Positions 1-8,850 of a DNA stretch of 64,000 nucleotides are shown piece after piece (position 1 is the stretch's first letter; each line of letters starts with the position of its first letter). The translations under genes and the position numbers were made by a program. The notes below the pieces were generated by a model that worked only from the letters and a program-made list of their open reading frames with translations, had not been told where the DNA came from and ran no database searches. The DNA comes from Colwellia sp. PAMC 21821 (GTDB lineage Bacteria > Pseudomonadota > Gammaproteobacteria > Enterobacterales > Alteromonadaceae): contig NZ_CP014943.1 of NCBI RefSeq assembly GCF_002077175.1, forward strand, positions 806,001 to 870,000. The letters are read 5' to 3'.

Positions 1-42
1 TTACGCGATATTATTTAATAAAATTATTGGTGTGTTTGTGCT

Positions 43-768
43 ATGAAAAAAGTTTGTGTGGTTACCGGTGGTAGTTCAGGTATTGGCTTAAGTATTGTTA
101 AATTGTTTTTGGCGAAAAAATATCAAGTATTTAATTTAGATATTACCCCGTCAAACATTGGCGAATTTTGTCATTGTGATATTACCGATTTTAACGCGGT
201 CAACCACATAATGAGTGATATCAGCAAACAAGGCCGAATTGACGTATTGGTATCTAACGCCGGCATACATTTTTCAGGCGCAATCGAAAATACAAGTGAA
301 GCGGATTTAGATCGCGTATTTAATATCAACGTTAAAGGCGCCTATGCTGCGATTAAAGCGGTATTGCCGACCATGAAAACACAGCAAAACGGCGCGATAA
401 TATTAATGTCGTCTGATCAGGCACTTATAGCCAAACATAACTCTTTTGCTTACAACTTAAGTAAGGCAGCCCTCGCCTCAATGGCAAAAACTACCGCGCT
501 TGATTACGCACAATTTAATATTCGTGCTAACGCCGTTTGCCCCGGCACTATAGAAACACCACTTTATCATCAAGCCATTAACAATTACTGTGAAAAGTCT
601 GGTGCTAATAAAGCTGAGGTACATGCTGAAGAAGCAGCATTACAACCACTAGGACGACTTGGCCAAGCGGAAGAAGTAGCCGAATTAGTGTACTTTTTAG
701 CTTCAGATAAAGCTAAATTTATCACCGGCAGTTTACAAGTTATCGACGGTGGTTATACCGCGCAATAG
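43..768 (+). CDS. SDR family NAD(P)-dependent oxidoreductase
   Basis: A 241-residue classical short-chain dehydrogenase. The Rossmann motif TGGSSGIG is at residues 8-15, NAG at 72-74, the catalytic Ser at about 123-124, and the YNLSK Tyr/Lys pair at 137 and 141. The C-terminus ends in IDGGYTAQ, as is usual for the family. Such enzymes oxidise or reduce an alcohol/ketone with NAD(P) in the cytoplasm. It lies 22 bp before an amidohydrolase_2 gene of the sugar lactonase type and faces a dehydratase/aldolase pair, so oxidation of a sugar (as in L-fucose or L-rhamnose dehydrogenase) or of a deoxy-keto acid intermediate is a reasonable inference. The substrate cannot be read from the sequence. The family call is firm. 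Confidence 0.93.
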   Translation: MKKVCVVTGGSSGIGLSIVKLFLAKKYQVFNLDITPSNIGEFCHCDITDFNAVNHIMSDISKQGRIDVLVSNAGIHFSGAIENTSEADLDRVFNINVKGAYAAIKAVLPTMKTQQNGAIILMSSDQALIAKHNSFAYNLSKAALASMAKTTALDYAQFNIRANAVCPGTIETPLYHQAINNYCEKSGANKAEVHAEEAALQPLGRLGQAEEVAELVYFLASDKAKFITGSLQVIDGGYTAQ

Positions 769-790
769 TGTTTTGACAATAGAAAAACGA

Positions 791-1645
791 ATGAAAATAA
801 TCGACTCGCATCTACATTTATTTGATCTTAATAAAGGTAACTATCAATGGTTAAGGTTAGAGAGTCCGCCATTTTGGAAAGATAAACACCTGATAGCGAA
901 AAACGTTGCTGAGCATGACCTAATACTCACCGCGCCATTAACGCTGGCAGGCTTTGTTCATATTGAAGCGGGTTTTGATAATCAGCAGCCTTGGCGTGAA
1001 ATAGCTTGGTTGGAAAACACCTGCAACTTGCCATTTCGTAGTGTTGCCATGCTCGATATTACCTTACCAACATCTCTGTTTTTAGCGCAACTAAAAAGAT
1101 TAATGCACTATAAAAGTGTGGTAGGGGTTCGCTTTATTTTAGATGATGATGCTTTAGCCATTCTTAACGATAAAAACAGCCAAGAAAACCTTGCCGCTTT
1201 GGCTGCAAACAAGCTCAGTTTTGAGCTACAAATGCCACTAGAAAATAGTCATGCTGTAGAGCGATTAATGAAAATATTATCAATCATACCCAGCTTAATA
1301 GTATGTATTAATCATGCTGGCTGGCCAATACAAGATAATCTACGATACGCTCATTGGTTAGATAATATTAAACGCTTAGCTAACAATGATAATGTCTTTA
1401 TCAAATGCTCTGGCTTGGAAATGGCCGATAGAAATTACTCAACAGCTTGGCAGGAAAAAGTCATCCGTCGATGTATCGAAAGCTTTGGATTTTCGCGGGT
1501 AATGCTTGCCAGTAATTTTCCCTTAAGTTTATGGCACGCTAGCTATCAAGATACTTGGCTGGCCTACGCTGCACTGAACTACAACGATGAACAATTACAG
1601 CAACTCTGCTTTAGTAATGCGCAACGTTTTTATAAATTCCTTTAA
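791..1645 (+). CDS. Amidohydrolase family 2 protein (sugar lactonase-like)
   Basis: A 284-residue TIM-barrel metal hydrolase. The N-terminus MKIIDSHLHLFD carries the HxH metal motif (His7, His9), exactly where the family begins, so I prefer the ATG at 791 to the upstream start at 749, which would overlap the preceding gene. A later His (in INHAGWP) and the C-terminal ASNFPLS segment fit the other metal and catalytic positions of the amidohydrolase_2 group, which includes L-fuconolactonase and L-rhamnono-lactonase. It follows the SDR gene by 22 bp, probably in one transcript. Opening a sugar lactone made by the dehydrogenase is inferred from context. The family is clear and the substrate is not. 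Confidence 0.88.
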   Translation: MKIIDSHLHLFDLNKGNYQWLRLESPPFWKDKHLIAKNVAEHDLILTAPLTLAGFVHIEAGFDNQQPWREIAWLENTCNLPFRSVAMLDITLPTSLFLAQLKRLMHYKSVVGVRFILDDDALAILNDKNSQENLAALAANKLSFELQMPLENSHAVERLMKILSIIPSLIVCINHAGWPIQDNLRYAHWLDNIKRLANNDNVFIKCSGLEMADRNYSTAWQEKVIRRCIESFGFSRVMLASNFPLSLWHASYQDTWLAYAALNYNDEQLQQLCFSNAQRFYKFL

Positions 1646-1771
1646 GCTGACCCAAGCTTCTGTAAATAAAAACGCTTTGGCATAAAATATAACTCGCAAT
1701 AATTGCAGGTTTATCGCAAAATAATTCCATATTAACTCTCAATTAAGTAAAACTATTTCGTTTTAGCGCTT

Positions 1772-2230
1772 ATGGATGCATTCGATAAAAAAATACTCAA
1801 CATATTACAACATGACTGCACCGCCTCGGTAAGTGATGTTGCCAGCCAAGTGGGTCTGTCAACAACGCCATGCTGGCGACGTATTCAAGCAATGGAAAAA
1901 TCTGGCATTATTAAAGGCCGAGTTGCATTGGCCGACCCTGAACAACTGAATGTTGGTTTAACCGTATTCGTTACGATTAAAACCAATCAGCACAACCCAG
2001 ATTGGCTGAGTGAGTTTAGAAAAGTCGCTGTAGATTTCCCCGAAATTTTAGAGTTTTATCGCATGAGCGGCGAAGTAGATTATTTACTACGCGTTGTGGT
2101 ACCAGACATGAAAGCTTATGACGGTTTTTATCAGCGCTTAATTACCCGCGCAAGCTTTGCTGATATTAGCTCGAGCTTTGCAATGGAAGAAATAAAATAC
2201 ACCACCGCTCTACCCATTGATTACATTTAG
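1772..2230 (+). CDS. Lrp/AsnC family transcriptional regulator
   Basis: A 152-residue Lrp/AsnC protein. An N-terminal winged helix-turn-helix (about residues 3-60, with DKKILNILQHD and the recognition-helix region VGLSTTPCWRRIQAME) is followed by an AsnC ligand-binding domain (about 65-145, with YRMSGEVDYLLRVVVPD). It is 126 bp downstream of the lactonase-like gene and faces the dehydratase gene across a bidirectional hairpin. Regulation of the neighbouring catabolic genes or of amino acid metabolism are both possible. The effector cannot be read from the sequence. Confidence 0.93.
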   Translation: MDAFDKKILNILQHDCTASVSDVASQVGLSTTPCWRRIQAMEKSGIIKGRVALADPEQLNVGLTVFVTIKTNQHNPDWLSEFRKVAVDFPEILEFYRMSGEVDYLLRVVVPDMKAYDGFYQRLITRASFADISSSFAMEEIKYTTALPIDYI

Positions 2231-2328
2231 CTAAAGTGTCGGTTAGTAACCGTTTTATCCGGTAAAAAAAGCATACTCGACTAACTGATTCACATTGACG
2301 AGCCTATTCACACTTCAAGCCAAACATT

Positions 2329-2354
2329 AAAAAAGGTAGCTAAGCTACCTTTTC
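2329..2354. terminator. Bidirectional intrinsic terminator between convergent genes
   Basis: A near-perfect palindrome, AAAAGGTAGCT-AAGCTACCTTTT, with A-tract on one side and T-tract on the other. It sits between the AsnC gene (+) and the dehydratase gene (-), so it can end both transcripts. Confidence 0.75.
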
Positions 2355-2414
2355 AAAAACTAAAATATATTAACTGAATGCTGACAGCTTAAAACTGATA
2401 GCTGCCCCACTCTA

Positions 2415-3599
2415 TTACTTCAAAGCATTTACCGTAGCATGAGGCGAGCGTTTAACCACTTCGTCATTCAATTCAATACCAATACCCGGTGTTTCTGATA
2501 CTTCAAAAAAGCCATTTACCGGTTGAGGGTCTTGTATACATAACTCGCGATTCCAGTCTTTAATCGCATAAGTATGATGCTCATGAATTAAAAAGTTCGG
2601 AATGGCGGTTTCAAGATGCAAAGATGCTGCTGTTGCTACTGGGCCGCCACATACGTGTGCTTGAATTCGAATGTCGTAAACATCGGCATAGTCACATACT
2701 TTTTTAGCTTCGGTAAATCCACCACATAAGCCAATATCCGGTTGTAATACATCGATACTTTGATCTTCAAAGTAAGGCCTTACGTCCCAGCGGTGATATA
2801 AACGTTCGCCACCAGCAATCGGCACATTAACATTATCAGAAACTTTTTTATGTACGGCAGAGTTCAAGTAATTAACCGGTTCTTCATAGAACATACAGCC
2901 AACCTCTTCAACAATTCGACCCATTTGAATCGCCGATGCTGCACCCATCAATGAATGCGATTCAAAAATAATGTCAACATCTTCACCAACTGCATCACGA
3001 ATAGCGCGCAAGCGATTGCCAAATAAACGCATTTGTTTCGGGGTAAATAGTTTAGTGCGATCAAAGGAAGAACTGCCATCGTGGTTATAAACAATAGGGT
3101 CAACTTTTACCGCGTCATAGCCTTGAGCGACAGCTTTCAAAGCGGCTTCGGCATATTGTGCCGGTTCAATCAGTTTATTGATTTTTTCATCCCAATCAAA
3201 CTGCAATTGGCTAGCATAGGTACGCAATTTACCATTAGTTTTACCGCCTAATAATTGATAAACCGGTAAACCTAACGCTTTACCTTTTATATCCCACAAC
3301 GCAGTATCGATTGCGCTCATGGCAGAATACAATACAGGTCCGCCGCCTAATCCCCAAAAACTTTCTCGCAACATACGCGACCACAACAATTCAGTATTAA
3401 AAGGGTTAAAACCGATTAATACCGCTTCAGTAATTTCTTTCAGCATTGCCGCTGCAGCGCTGTGCCCCCAGTCGTAAGCTAAGCCAGCTTCACCAACGCC
3501 GGTTATACCTTCATCGGTATGTACACGAATAAATACCGGGTTCCACCCCGGACGTTTAGGACATTCAATATCAAAGATTTCTACATGAGTTACTTTCAT
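2415..3599 (-). CDS. Enolase-superfamily (mandelate racemase group) sugar-acid dehydratase
   Basis: A 394-residue protein of the mandelate racemase/galactonate dehydratase group. An N-terminal capping domain (about 1-125) precedes a beta/alpha barrel. Metal ligands can be placed at Glu213 (in FESHS), Glu239/240 (YEEPVN) and Glu265 (GGERLYHRWD). His215 and His315 (QAHVCGG) are candidate acid/base residues, as in the D-galactonate dehydratase group. These enzymes remove water from a sugar acid to give a 2-keto-3-deoxy acid. The aldolase gene lies 63 bp upstream on the same strand. Together with the facing SDR and lactonase genes this suggests oxidative sugar breakdown, a contextual inference. 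The true substrate (galactonate, fuconate, another acid, or a cycloisomerisation) is unknown. Confidence 0.85.
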   Translation of the reverse strand: MKVTHVEIFDIECPKRPGWNPVFIRVHTDEGITGVGEAGLAYDWGHSAAAAMLKEITEAVLIGFNPFNTELLWSRMLRESFWGLGGGPVLYSAMSAIDTALWDIKGKALGLPVYQLLGGKTNGKLRTYASQLQFDWDEKINKLIEPAQYAEAALKAVAQGYDAVKVDPIVYNHDGSSSFDRTKLFTPKQMRLFGNRLRAIRDAVGEDVDIIFESHSLMGAASAIQMGRIVEEVGCMFYEEPVNYLNSAVHKKVSDNVNVPIAGGERLYHRWDVRPYFEDQSIDVLQPDIGLCGGFTEAKKVCDYADVYDIRIQAHVCGGPVATAASLHLETAIPNFLIHEHHTYAIKDWNRELCIQDPQPVNGFFEVSETPGIGIELNDEVVKRSPHATVNALK

Positions 3600-3662
3600 T
3601 ATGCTCTCTTTACATTTTTTTTTAATATACTTAAAAGTGGCTACACCAAAAATTGTTGGTGG

Positions 3663-4439
3663 TTATAGCGCGAAACTTGGATCTTCTTTATAAACACGTC
3701 TTAACATGGCCGGCCATGCTTTTTGCCCACCGGTTAGCCCAGTATGGACAATATTTGCCTGCGCTTTAATGCCGTCAACAATGCTTTGATCAACCAATAT
3801 TGGTTTCATACCCGTTGACATCACTTGTACTTGAATTTCACAAGCACGGATCAAGTCATACATATGCATAAATGCATCACCGATGGTTTTACCCATGGTT
3901 AATGCGCCATGATTACGCAGCAACATAAAGTTTGTATCACCTAAGTCTTGCTGAATACGTAACTTCTCATCAACATTGACAGCTAGGCCTTCATAGTCGT
4001 GATAGCTTAACGAGGCTAATGCGAACATTGAATACTGGCTAATAGGCAATAAGCCTTCTTGCAAACTTGCTATGGCTATTGCTTCATTACTGTGAACATG
4101 CAGCGCACAAATATCGTCATGACGAACTTCATGAATTGCGCTATGAATGGTAAAACCTGCTGGGTTGAATTCAAATGGACAATCGGCATCGACAATCTTT
4201 CCTGCCATATCGACTTTAACTAAATTAGAGGCGGTTATTTCATCAAATCGTAGCCCGAATGCATTAATCAACACATGTTCTGTCTCTGGAATACGCACTG
4301 ATACATGGGTATAAATTAAGTCATCCCAACCATGCAGCGCAATCAGTCGATAGCAGGCAGCTAAGTCTACTCTGAGCTGCCACTCTTGCGCTGATACTTT
4401 ATTTTTTAAATCAATTACTGGAAGTGCTAACATCAGCAT
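3663..4439 (-). CDS. Class II aldolase/adducin family protein
   Basis: A 258-residue protein of the class II aldolase/adducin fold. The Zn-binding motif ALHVHSN (HxH) is preceded by IHSAIHEVRH and followed by LLRNHGALTMG, which supplies the third His. Family members cleave or epimerise sugar phosphates or act on sugar-acid intermediates; some adducin-like members of this length have no assigned reaction. The start ATG at 4439 has an AAGG-type ribosome site about 8 bases upstream. It is first in a two-gene - strand operon with the dehydratase, so aldol cleavage of a keto-deoxy acid is plausible but not shown. Confidence 0.85.
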   Translation of the reverse strand: MLMLALPVIDLKNKVSAQEWQLRVDLAACYRLIALHGWDDLIYTHVSVRIPETEHVLINAFGLRFDEITASNLVKVDMAGKIVDADCPFEFNPAGFTIHSAIHEVRHDDICALHVHSNEAIAIASLQEGLLPISQYSMFALASLSYHDYEGLAVNVDEKLRIQQDLGDTNFMLLRNHGALTMGKTIGDAFMHMYDLIRACEIQVQVMSTGMKPILVDQSIVDGIKAQANIVHTGLTGGQKAWPAMLRRVYKEDPSFAL

Positions 4440-4554
4440 TTAGTACCTTTTTCTTGAAACATAATTTAAGAGCTTTATATGCTACAAACCTTATCCTATG
4501 ATGGCATAGAGTGAAAGCACCAGATATTATTACATAGAACAAAACAGGTGAATT

Positions 4555-5310
4555 ATGTGCATTTTGTTTATTGCTGTTGAACAGCACCCTGAGTACCCTA
4601 TTATTATTTGTGCTAATCGTGATGAATTTCATCCTCGCCCGACACGAAATATGCATTGGTGGCCAGAAAAAAATATATTAGCCGGTAAAGATATGCAAGC
4701 TGGAGGCACTTGGCTTGGCTTAAACACTGAAGGATGCTTTTCCGCGTTAACTAACTTTCGTCGACCCGCCGCATTTGATAAAAATAAACGTTCTCGTGGT
4801 GATTTAGTCTTGCAGGCATTGACAGATAATCGCCACAAAACACAGCAACATTTGCTCCAAGATTCACGCCAGTACAACGATTTTAATTTAGTTTTTGGCC
4901 CACTAAATAACTTACAAGCCTTTGATAGTGTGAATAAGCAATTTGTCAGCCTTACCCCCGGTTTTCACAGCGTATGTAATGGCGCACTAGATGATATTTG
5001 GCCTAAAATGGCCTTAGGTGTAACCGCCTTAGAAAACTTAATTACGACTAATAATGTAAATATTGAAGCATTTTTTTCTATCATGATGAATCAAACACTC
5101 GCTCAAGAAAAACAATTACCTCTTACTGGTATAAGCACAGAACTAGAATTGTTACTCAGCAGTATATTTATTGTTTCGCCAGATTATGGCACGCGTTCAA
5201 CCGCTGTAATTTTGCAATCTAAGGCTGGCAATGTAGAAGTGTATGAACGCAATTATAGTAAAACGGGTGAGGTCATTGATAAAAATAAATTTGATATTAA
5301 GCCGCGCTAA
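4555..5310 (+). CDS. NRDE family protein (TANGO2-like)
   Basis: A 251-residue protein of the NRDE/TANGO2 family. It begins MCILFIAVEQHPEYP with Cys at position 2 and carries the name-giving ANRDEFHPRPT motif near residue 22, then the conserved segment GGTWLGLNTEGCFSALTNFR. Cys2 resembles an N-terminal nucleophile. In eukaryotes the family is linked to Golgi organisation and haem or lipid handling; its bacterial role is not settled. It is divergent from the aldolase gene over 115 bp and stands alone. No signal peptide or membrane segment is seen. Confidence 0.9.
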   Translation: MCILFIAVEQHPEYPIIICANRDEFHPRPTRNMHWWPEKNILAGKDMQAGGTWLGLNTEGCFSALTNFRRPAAFDKNKRSRGDLVLQALTDNRHKTQQHLLQDSRQYNDFNLVFGPLNNLQAFDSVNKQFVSLTPGFHSVCNGALDDIWPKMALGVTALENLITTNNVNIEAFFSIMMNQTLAQEKQLPLTGISTELELLLSSIFIVSPDYGTRSTAVILQSKAGNVEVYERNYSKTGEVIDKNKFDIKPR

Positions 5311-5419
5311 AAAAGCTAACCTGAATATTTGATCATCTTTATGGTTAATTCACAACTAACCTTCGCCCCTGTATGAAGGTCGCTGTTTGGCTTCAATAGC
5401 TATATTAAAATGTAGATAA

Positions 5420-5593
5420 TTACATCATTTGACGAATGATAGCGCCAATAATCGCGATAAAAACCACTACCCATAATATTTTAGAATATTTTTGTTGCTG
5501 CTCTGCTTCCATGGGCTTGCCGTAGCGTTCCCCGATAATGACCATGAGTGCAACGGCGGCAAATACACAAAATAAAATAATCAATAAAGTCAT
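5420..5593 (-). CDS. Small membrane protein, 57 residues, unknown function
   Basis: Read directly from the sequence on the - strand. The ATG at 5593-5591 opens a 57-codon frame ending with TAA at 5420-5422. Two hydrophobic segments (about residues 2-21, LLIILFCVFAAVALMVII, and 39-53, ILWVVVFIAIIGAII) flank a short polar loop GERYGKPMEAEQQQKYS, so it looks like a helical-hairpin inner-membrane protein. An AGGAT ribosome site lies about 11 bases before the ATG. It fills the gap between the NRDE gene and the exporter gene; the rest of 5311-5806 shows nothing else I can name. The function is unknown. Confidence 0.7.
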   Translation of the reverse strand: MTLLIILFCVFAAVALMVIIGERYGKPMEAEQQQKYSKILWVVVFIAIIGAIIRQMM

Positions 5594-5821
5594 TGGGCAT
5601 ACTATCCTATTGGGGCAATTTTATTAGCGACTGTTAAGTTTTGAGAAAAAACAATCACGGAAGTTGAAGTATCATACCGAGATTAATGCTATCTGCAAAC
5701 TTTCGTAAACAATAGTAAAGTAGCTTTAGAAAACAAATTCATTCAGAACAGACATCTATGCTTTCATTTTAAAATTAATCATTTACCATATACAACTCTC
5801 TAAAATTTGAATAAATTTGCC

Positions 5822-7048
5822 ATGGCTGATACTGATAACTTCACCGATAAACGTCGCTTTATAATTCGCTTGGGCAAAGCCTTACATAAATTTGGCACGC
5901 CTGCTTATCGATTAGAAGCTCATTTAACTGATGTTTCGAATAGCTTAAATGTATTTGGCTCTTTTGTTATTACTCCGACATCGTTAACTTTTGTTTTATC
6001 AGAAGATGACGAAAATCAGGACTACAACCATATTCTTCGCGTTGCCCCAGGCGAGCTCGACTTGGGTTCATTGGCACGTGCCGACGAATTAGTTGATGAA
6101 CTAACCTCTGGTCAACGCACACTAGCTGAATCTATTGAACGCCTAGACGAAATCGCAAATAAGCCTAACCCTTATGGTCGTTTTTTAACCTTTCTTGCTT
6201 TTGGCGCATCGAGTGGTGCTTTTGCCATGTTAATGCACACCAGTTGGAATGACGTGTTTTGGTCTAGCTTGTTAGGCTTAGTTGTTTGCTTATTTACTTT
6301 TTGGGCCGAACGATCACGCCGTGTAACGGATATGTTAGAGCCTATTGCCGCAATGACAACCGCTATTTTAGCAACGGCTATTGCCTTAGTTGATCCCAGT
6401 ATAAATATCCCGCTAGTGGTTTTATCGAGTATTATCGCGTTTATTCCAGGCTTGTCGTTGACCTTGGCACTCTCAGAGCTTGCCGCTCGTAATTTAATAT
6501 CAGGGACGGCAAGATTGATGGACGCCTTGATGATCTTGTTTAAAATTTACTTTGGTGGTGTTCTAGGTATCGCTTTAGGAAAAATGATATGGGGAGAAGT
6601 CGCTTTTATTCAACCTCCAAGCACCCCTAATTGGACCTCTTGGGCGGCAGTTACGACTCTATCAATTAGTTTAGTTATTTTATTTAAATGTCGAAAAAAA
6701 GATGCCCCATGGGGAATAATTTCAGGTTATGTCGCCTTTGGCGCGAGCATAATTGGTGCTGAATATTTAGGTGTTGCCCTTGGGGCTTTTGTTGGCGCTT
6801 TTGCTTTAGGTATATACAGTAGTATTTTTTCACGCATCATGAACCTACCCTCCAGTATTGTTAAATTGATGGGGCTTGTTGTACTGGTGCCGGGTAGTAA
6901 AGTGTATATTGGTTTAAGCAATGCGGTTTCGGGACAAAACATGTTGAACGCCACCGACATAGGTTCACAAACATTTCTAATTTTTATGTCTTTAGTCGCT
7001 GGATTAATATTTGCTAATGTCGCCTTTCCATCGAGAAAAATACTTTGA
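5822..7048 (+). CDS. Threonine/serine exporter family protein (ThrE type)
   Basis: A protein of about 408 residues joining the two halves of the ThrE/YjjP-YjjB family: a cytosolic-leading N-terminal part (FIIRLGKALHKFGTPAYRLE..., then SFVITPTSL) and an integral membrane part with about ten hydrophobic helices, including FIPGLSLTLALSELAARNLISGTARL. ThrE proteins export threonine and serine across the inner membrane. The frame also opens at a TTG at 5807. I prefer the ATG at 5822, although neither has a strong ribosome site. The downstream TetR gene, 31 bp away on the same strand, may be co-transcribed. Confidence 0.88.
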   Translation: MADTDNFTDKRRFIIRLGKALHKFGTPAYRLEAHLTDVSNSLNVFGSFVITPTSLTFVLSEDDENQDYNHILRVAPGELDLGSLARADELVDELTSGQRTLAESIERLDEIANKPNPYGRFLTFLAFGASSGAFAMLMHTSWNDVFWSSLLGLVVCLFTFWAERSRRVTDMLEPIAAMTTAILATAIALVDPSINIPLVVLSSIIAFIPGLSLTLALSELAARNLISGTARLMDALMILFKIYFGGVLGIALGKMIWGEVAFIQPPSTPNWTSWAAVTTLSISLVILFKCRKKDAPWGIISGYVAFGASIIGAEYLGVALGAFVGAFALGIYSSIFSRIMNLPSSIVKLMGLVVLVPGSKVYIGLSNAVSGQNMLNATDIGSQTFLIFMSLVAGLIFANVAFPSRKIL

Positions 7049-7079
7049 CGAACCGCAATATAAATAGGCTGCTAAACTT

Positions 7080-7691
7080 ATGGTGACCAAAACAAAATAC
7101 CACCACGGTGATTTACGAAAATCGCTGGTCAGTACGGCAACCGACATGGTGACTGACGGCGGTATTGAAGGCTTGTCGTTAAGAAAACTTGCTGAGCGTA
7201 TTGGCGTTTCACGCACAGCAGCTTATCATCACTTTACCGACAAAAATGATTTACTATGTGCCATTGCTGAGCAAGGTTTTGAACAGTGGCATCAGCGCGT
7301 TAGTGATATTTTTTCTGAAGATAAGCTGTCTAATGAAGAAAAGTATCGCAACTTTGTTCATGCTTATATCGGTTTTGCAACGAAGAACCCTTCGTTATAC
7401 GAATTGATGTTTGGCCGTATTATTTGGAAAGAAAATAATAGCACTGAAGCATTAAAGAAAATTGCCTATGCAAGCTTCAACTACCAAGTTGAAATGACAA
7501 AGTTATGGCAAGAACAAGGTATTATTATACCTGATGAAAACTCTCTAAGATTGGCTCAAGTTACTTGGGCAACCCTGCATGGTATAGCGCGTTTAGTTAT
7601 TGATGGTATATATGCGCAAGAAAACCAAATTGATGAAATGTGTGAGTGCGCAGTGAATGTGTTTCTCGCTAGTACGCATAATACCCATTGA
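7080..7691 (+). CDS. TetR/AcrR family transcriptional regulator
   Basis: A 203-residue TetR repressor. The N-terminal DNA-binding domain covers about residues 7-53, with GIEGLSLRKLAERIGVSRTAAYHHF as the helix-turn-helix. The C-terminal ligand domain contains TWATLHGIARLVIDG, typical of the WHG-type C-terminal domain subgroup. It starts 31 bp after the exporter gene and may control it or the PilZ-like gene 46 bp downstream. No clear operator palindrome was found in the short gaps. Its ligand is unknown. Confidence 0.92.
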   Translation: MVTKTKYHHGDLRKSLVSTATDMVTDGGIEGLSLRKLAERIGVSRTAAYHHFTDKNDLLCAIAEQGFEQWHQRVSDIFSEDKLSNEEKYRNFVHAYIGFATKNPSLYELMFGRIIWKENNSTEALKKIAYASFNYQVEMTKLWQEQGIIIPDENSLRLAQVTWATLHGIARLVIDGIYAQENQIDEMCECAVNVFLASTHNTH

Positions 7692-7737
7692 AATAATGAA
7701 TTAGCCTAACGAAGGCAAAATATAAGGTGATTTATTT

Positions 7738-8352
7738 ATGACTACCGCTAACAATCAAACTAAATTAGCTCAATTTGACGAGTTTTTTTCCATAAACTAT
7801 GACTTTCATATTAACGCGAGCGTTATCGAGTTAGCACAATTACCGTCTTATCAGCAGTTTATTGAAAACATGCCGGCACCATTTAAAATAGCATCCGAAG
7901 TAAATTCAATCGATCAAAATGCCCTACGGCCGCTGCAAGCTGCTGCTGGTGTTGCTAGCCAATTAATGGAACACCTTAATCTTCAAGCGAAAAAAATGGA
8001 CTTACTCGTTGGCTATATTCTGAGTCAACAAAATGAAGCCAGCATGCGATTTCAAGCCGTTAAATTTGGTGGTGGAGGCATTATTTTTAAAGCCAAAGAT
8101 CCAACAACTTTTATCACAAGTGATTTTATTGAATTAAAGTTGTTTTTTTCCGATGAGAATACGGCCCTTTACTGTATTGGCGAAATCGTCAACAGTGAAT
8201 TAGTTGACGGCGAAAGCCAGCATAAAGTAATTTTTCATCATATTCGTGAAGAAGATCAAGAAACACTGGTGCGTAATAGTTTGCATCAGCAATCAAAACA
8301 GCTTCAAGCCTTAGCTCAGCAGCGCAATCAAGCTAAGAATACAGAAGTGTAA
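7738..8352 (+). CDS. PilZ-like domain protein
   Basis: A 204-residue soluble protein. The first 80 residues are mostly helical; the second half (about 95-170, with MRFQAVKFGGGGIIFKAKD, FIELKLFFSDENTALYCIGEIV and HKVIFHHIREEDQETLVRNSLHQQSKQL) has the strand pattern and closing helix of PilZ proteins common in marine gammaproteobacteria. The RxxxR c-di-GMP motif is not evident, so nucleotide binding is uncertain. No signal peptide is present. It follows the TetR gene by 46 bp with a usable AAGGTGA ribosome site. The PilZ assignment rests on pattern recognition and should be treated as probable. Confidence 0.6.
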   Translation: MTTANNQTKLAQFDEFFSINYDFHINASVIELAQLPSYQQFIENMPAPFKIASEVNSIDQNALRPLQAAAGVASQLMEHLNLQAKKMDLLVGYILSQQNEASMRFQAVKFGGGGIIFKAKDPTTFITSDFIELKLFFSDENTALYCIGEIVNSELVDGESQHKVIFHHIREEDQETLVRNSLHQQSKQLQALAQQRNQAKNTEV

Positions 8353-8383
8353 ACTCTAGAATAAGAATTACTTCTCGTTTACT

Positions 8384-8419
8384 GTAGCCGTTTACAGTAG
8401 GCGTTTACAGTAGCCGTTA
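8384..8419 (+). repeat. Three-copy 13-bp tandem repeat
   Basis: The unit GTAGCCGTTTACA is repeated at 8384, 8397 (with one change, GTAGGCG) and 8410 (truncated after GTAGCCGTTA). It lies just after the PilZ-like gene. Its purpose is unknown; slippage could vary the copy number. Confidence 0.75.
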
Positions 8420-8528
8420 AATTAAGCTTAAATATAATGCAGTAAAGTGCCTATAGACTAACAAAAACGACAATCTACGGCACTTTTACGGGCTTTATAG
8501 AGTTAAAATTGATTCAAACAATATTTAT

Positions 8529-8597
8529 TTAAAATAAAAGTAATACAAAGCCTACTATCAACACTTTCATACCTTGCTTGTCTTTATAATCACACAT
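8529..8597 (-). CDS. Possible 22-residue membrane microprotein
   Basis: On the - strand an ATG at 8597 follows a strong ribosome site (AAAGGTGG, about 7 bases away) and opens a 22-codon frame reading MCDYKDKQG followed by the hydrophobic stretch MKVLIVGFVLLLF, ending with TAA at 8529. The layout of a strong ribosome site, short polar head and single membrane helix is that of known bacterial microproteins, but the length gives little statistical support. It may equally be chance. Confidence 0.33.
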   Translation of the reverse strand: MCDYKDKQGMKVLIVGFVLLLF

Positions 8598-8850
8598 TGT
8601 AGAACCACCTTTATTTACACCAAAAAACACAGCTCAACACATTGTTTTATATGTAATTATTTTAAAATCATTCATTCTCGCATTACTTTATATCTGTTAA
8701 TAATCACTTTATTTTATGCAATTTAGCGCTTAGATTTATTTGATTAAAAATTTTGATTAATAACAGCAAAATATTTCACTTTTCTATTTCCAATTATCGG
8801 CACATTATCTAGTGGAAAATCCAAATATGATGTTTTTATAAGGTAAAGAA

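Larger units (their letters stand above)
8353..8850. other. AT-rich intergenic region with short repeats and a possible tiny gene
   Basis: About 500 bp between the PilZ-like gene and a small gene. It holds a 13-bp tandem repeat (8384-8419), a possible 22-codon reading frame on the - strand (8529-8597), and otherwise AT-rich sequence with no hairpin or motif I can name. Confidence 0.5.
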
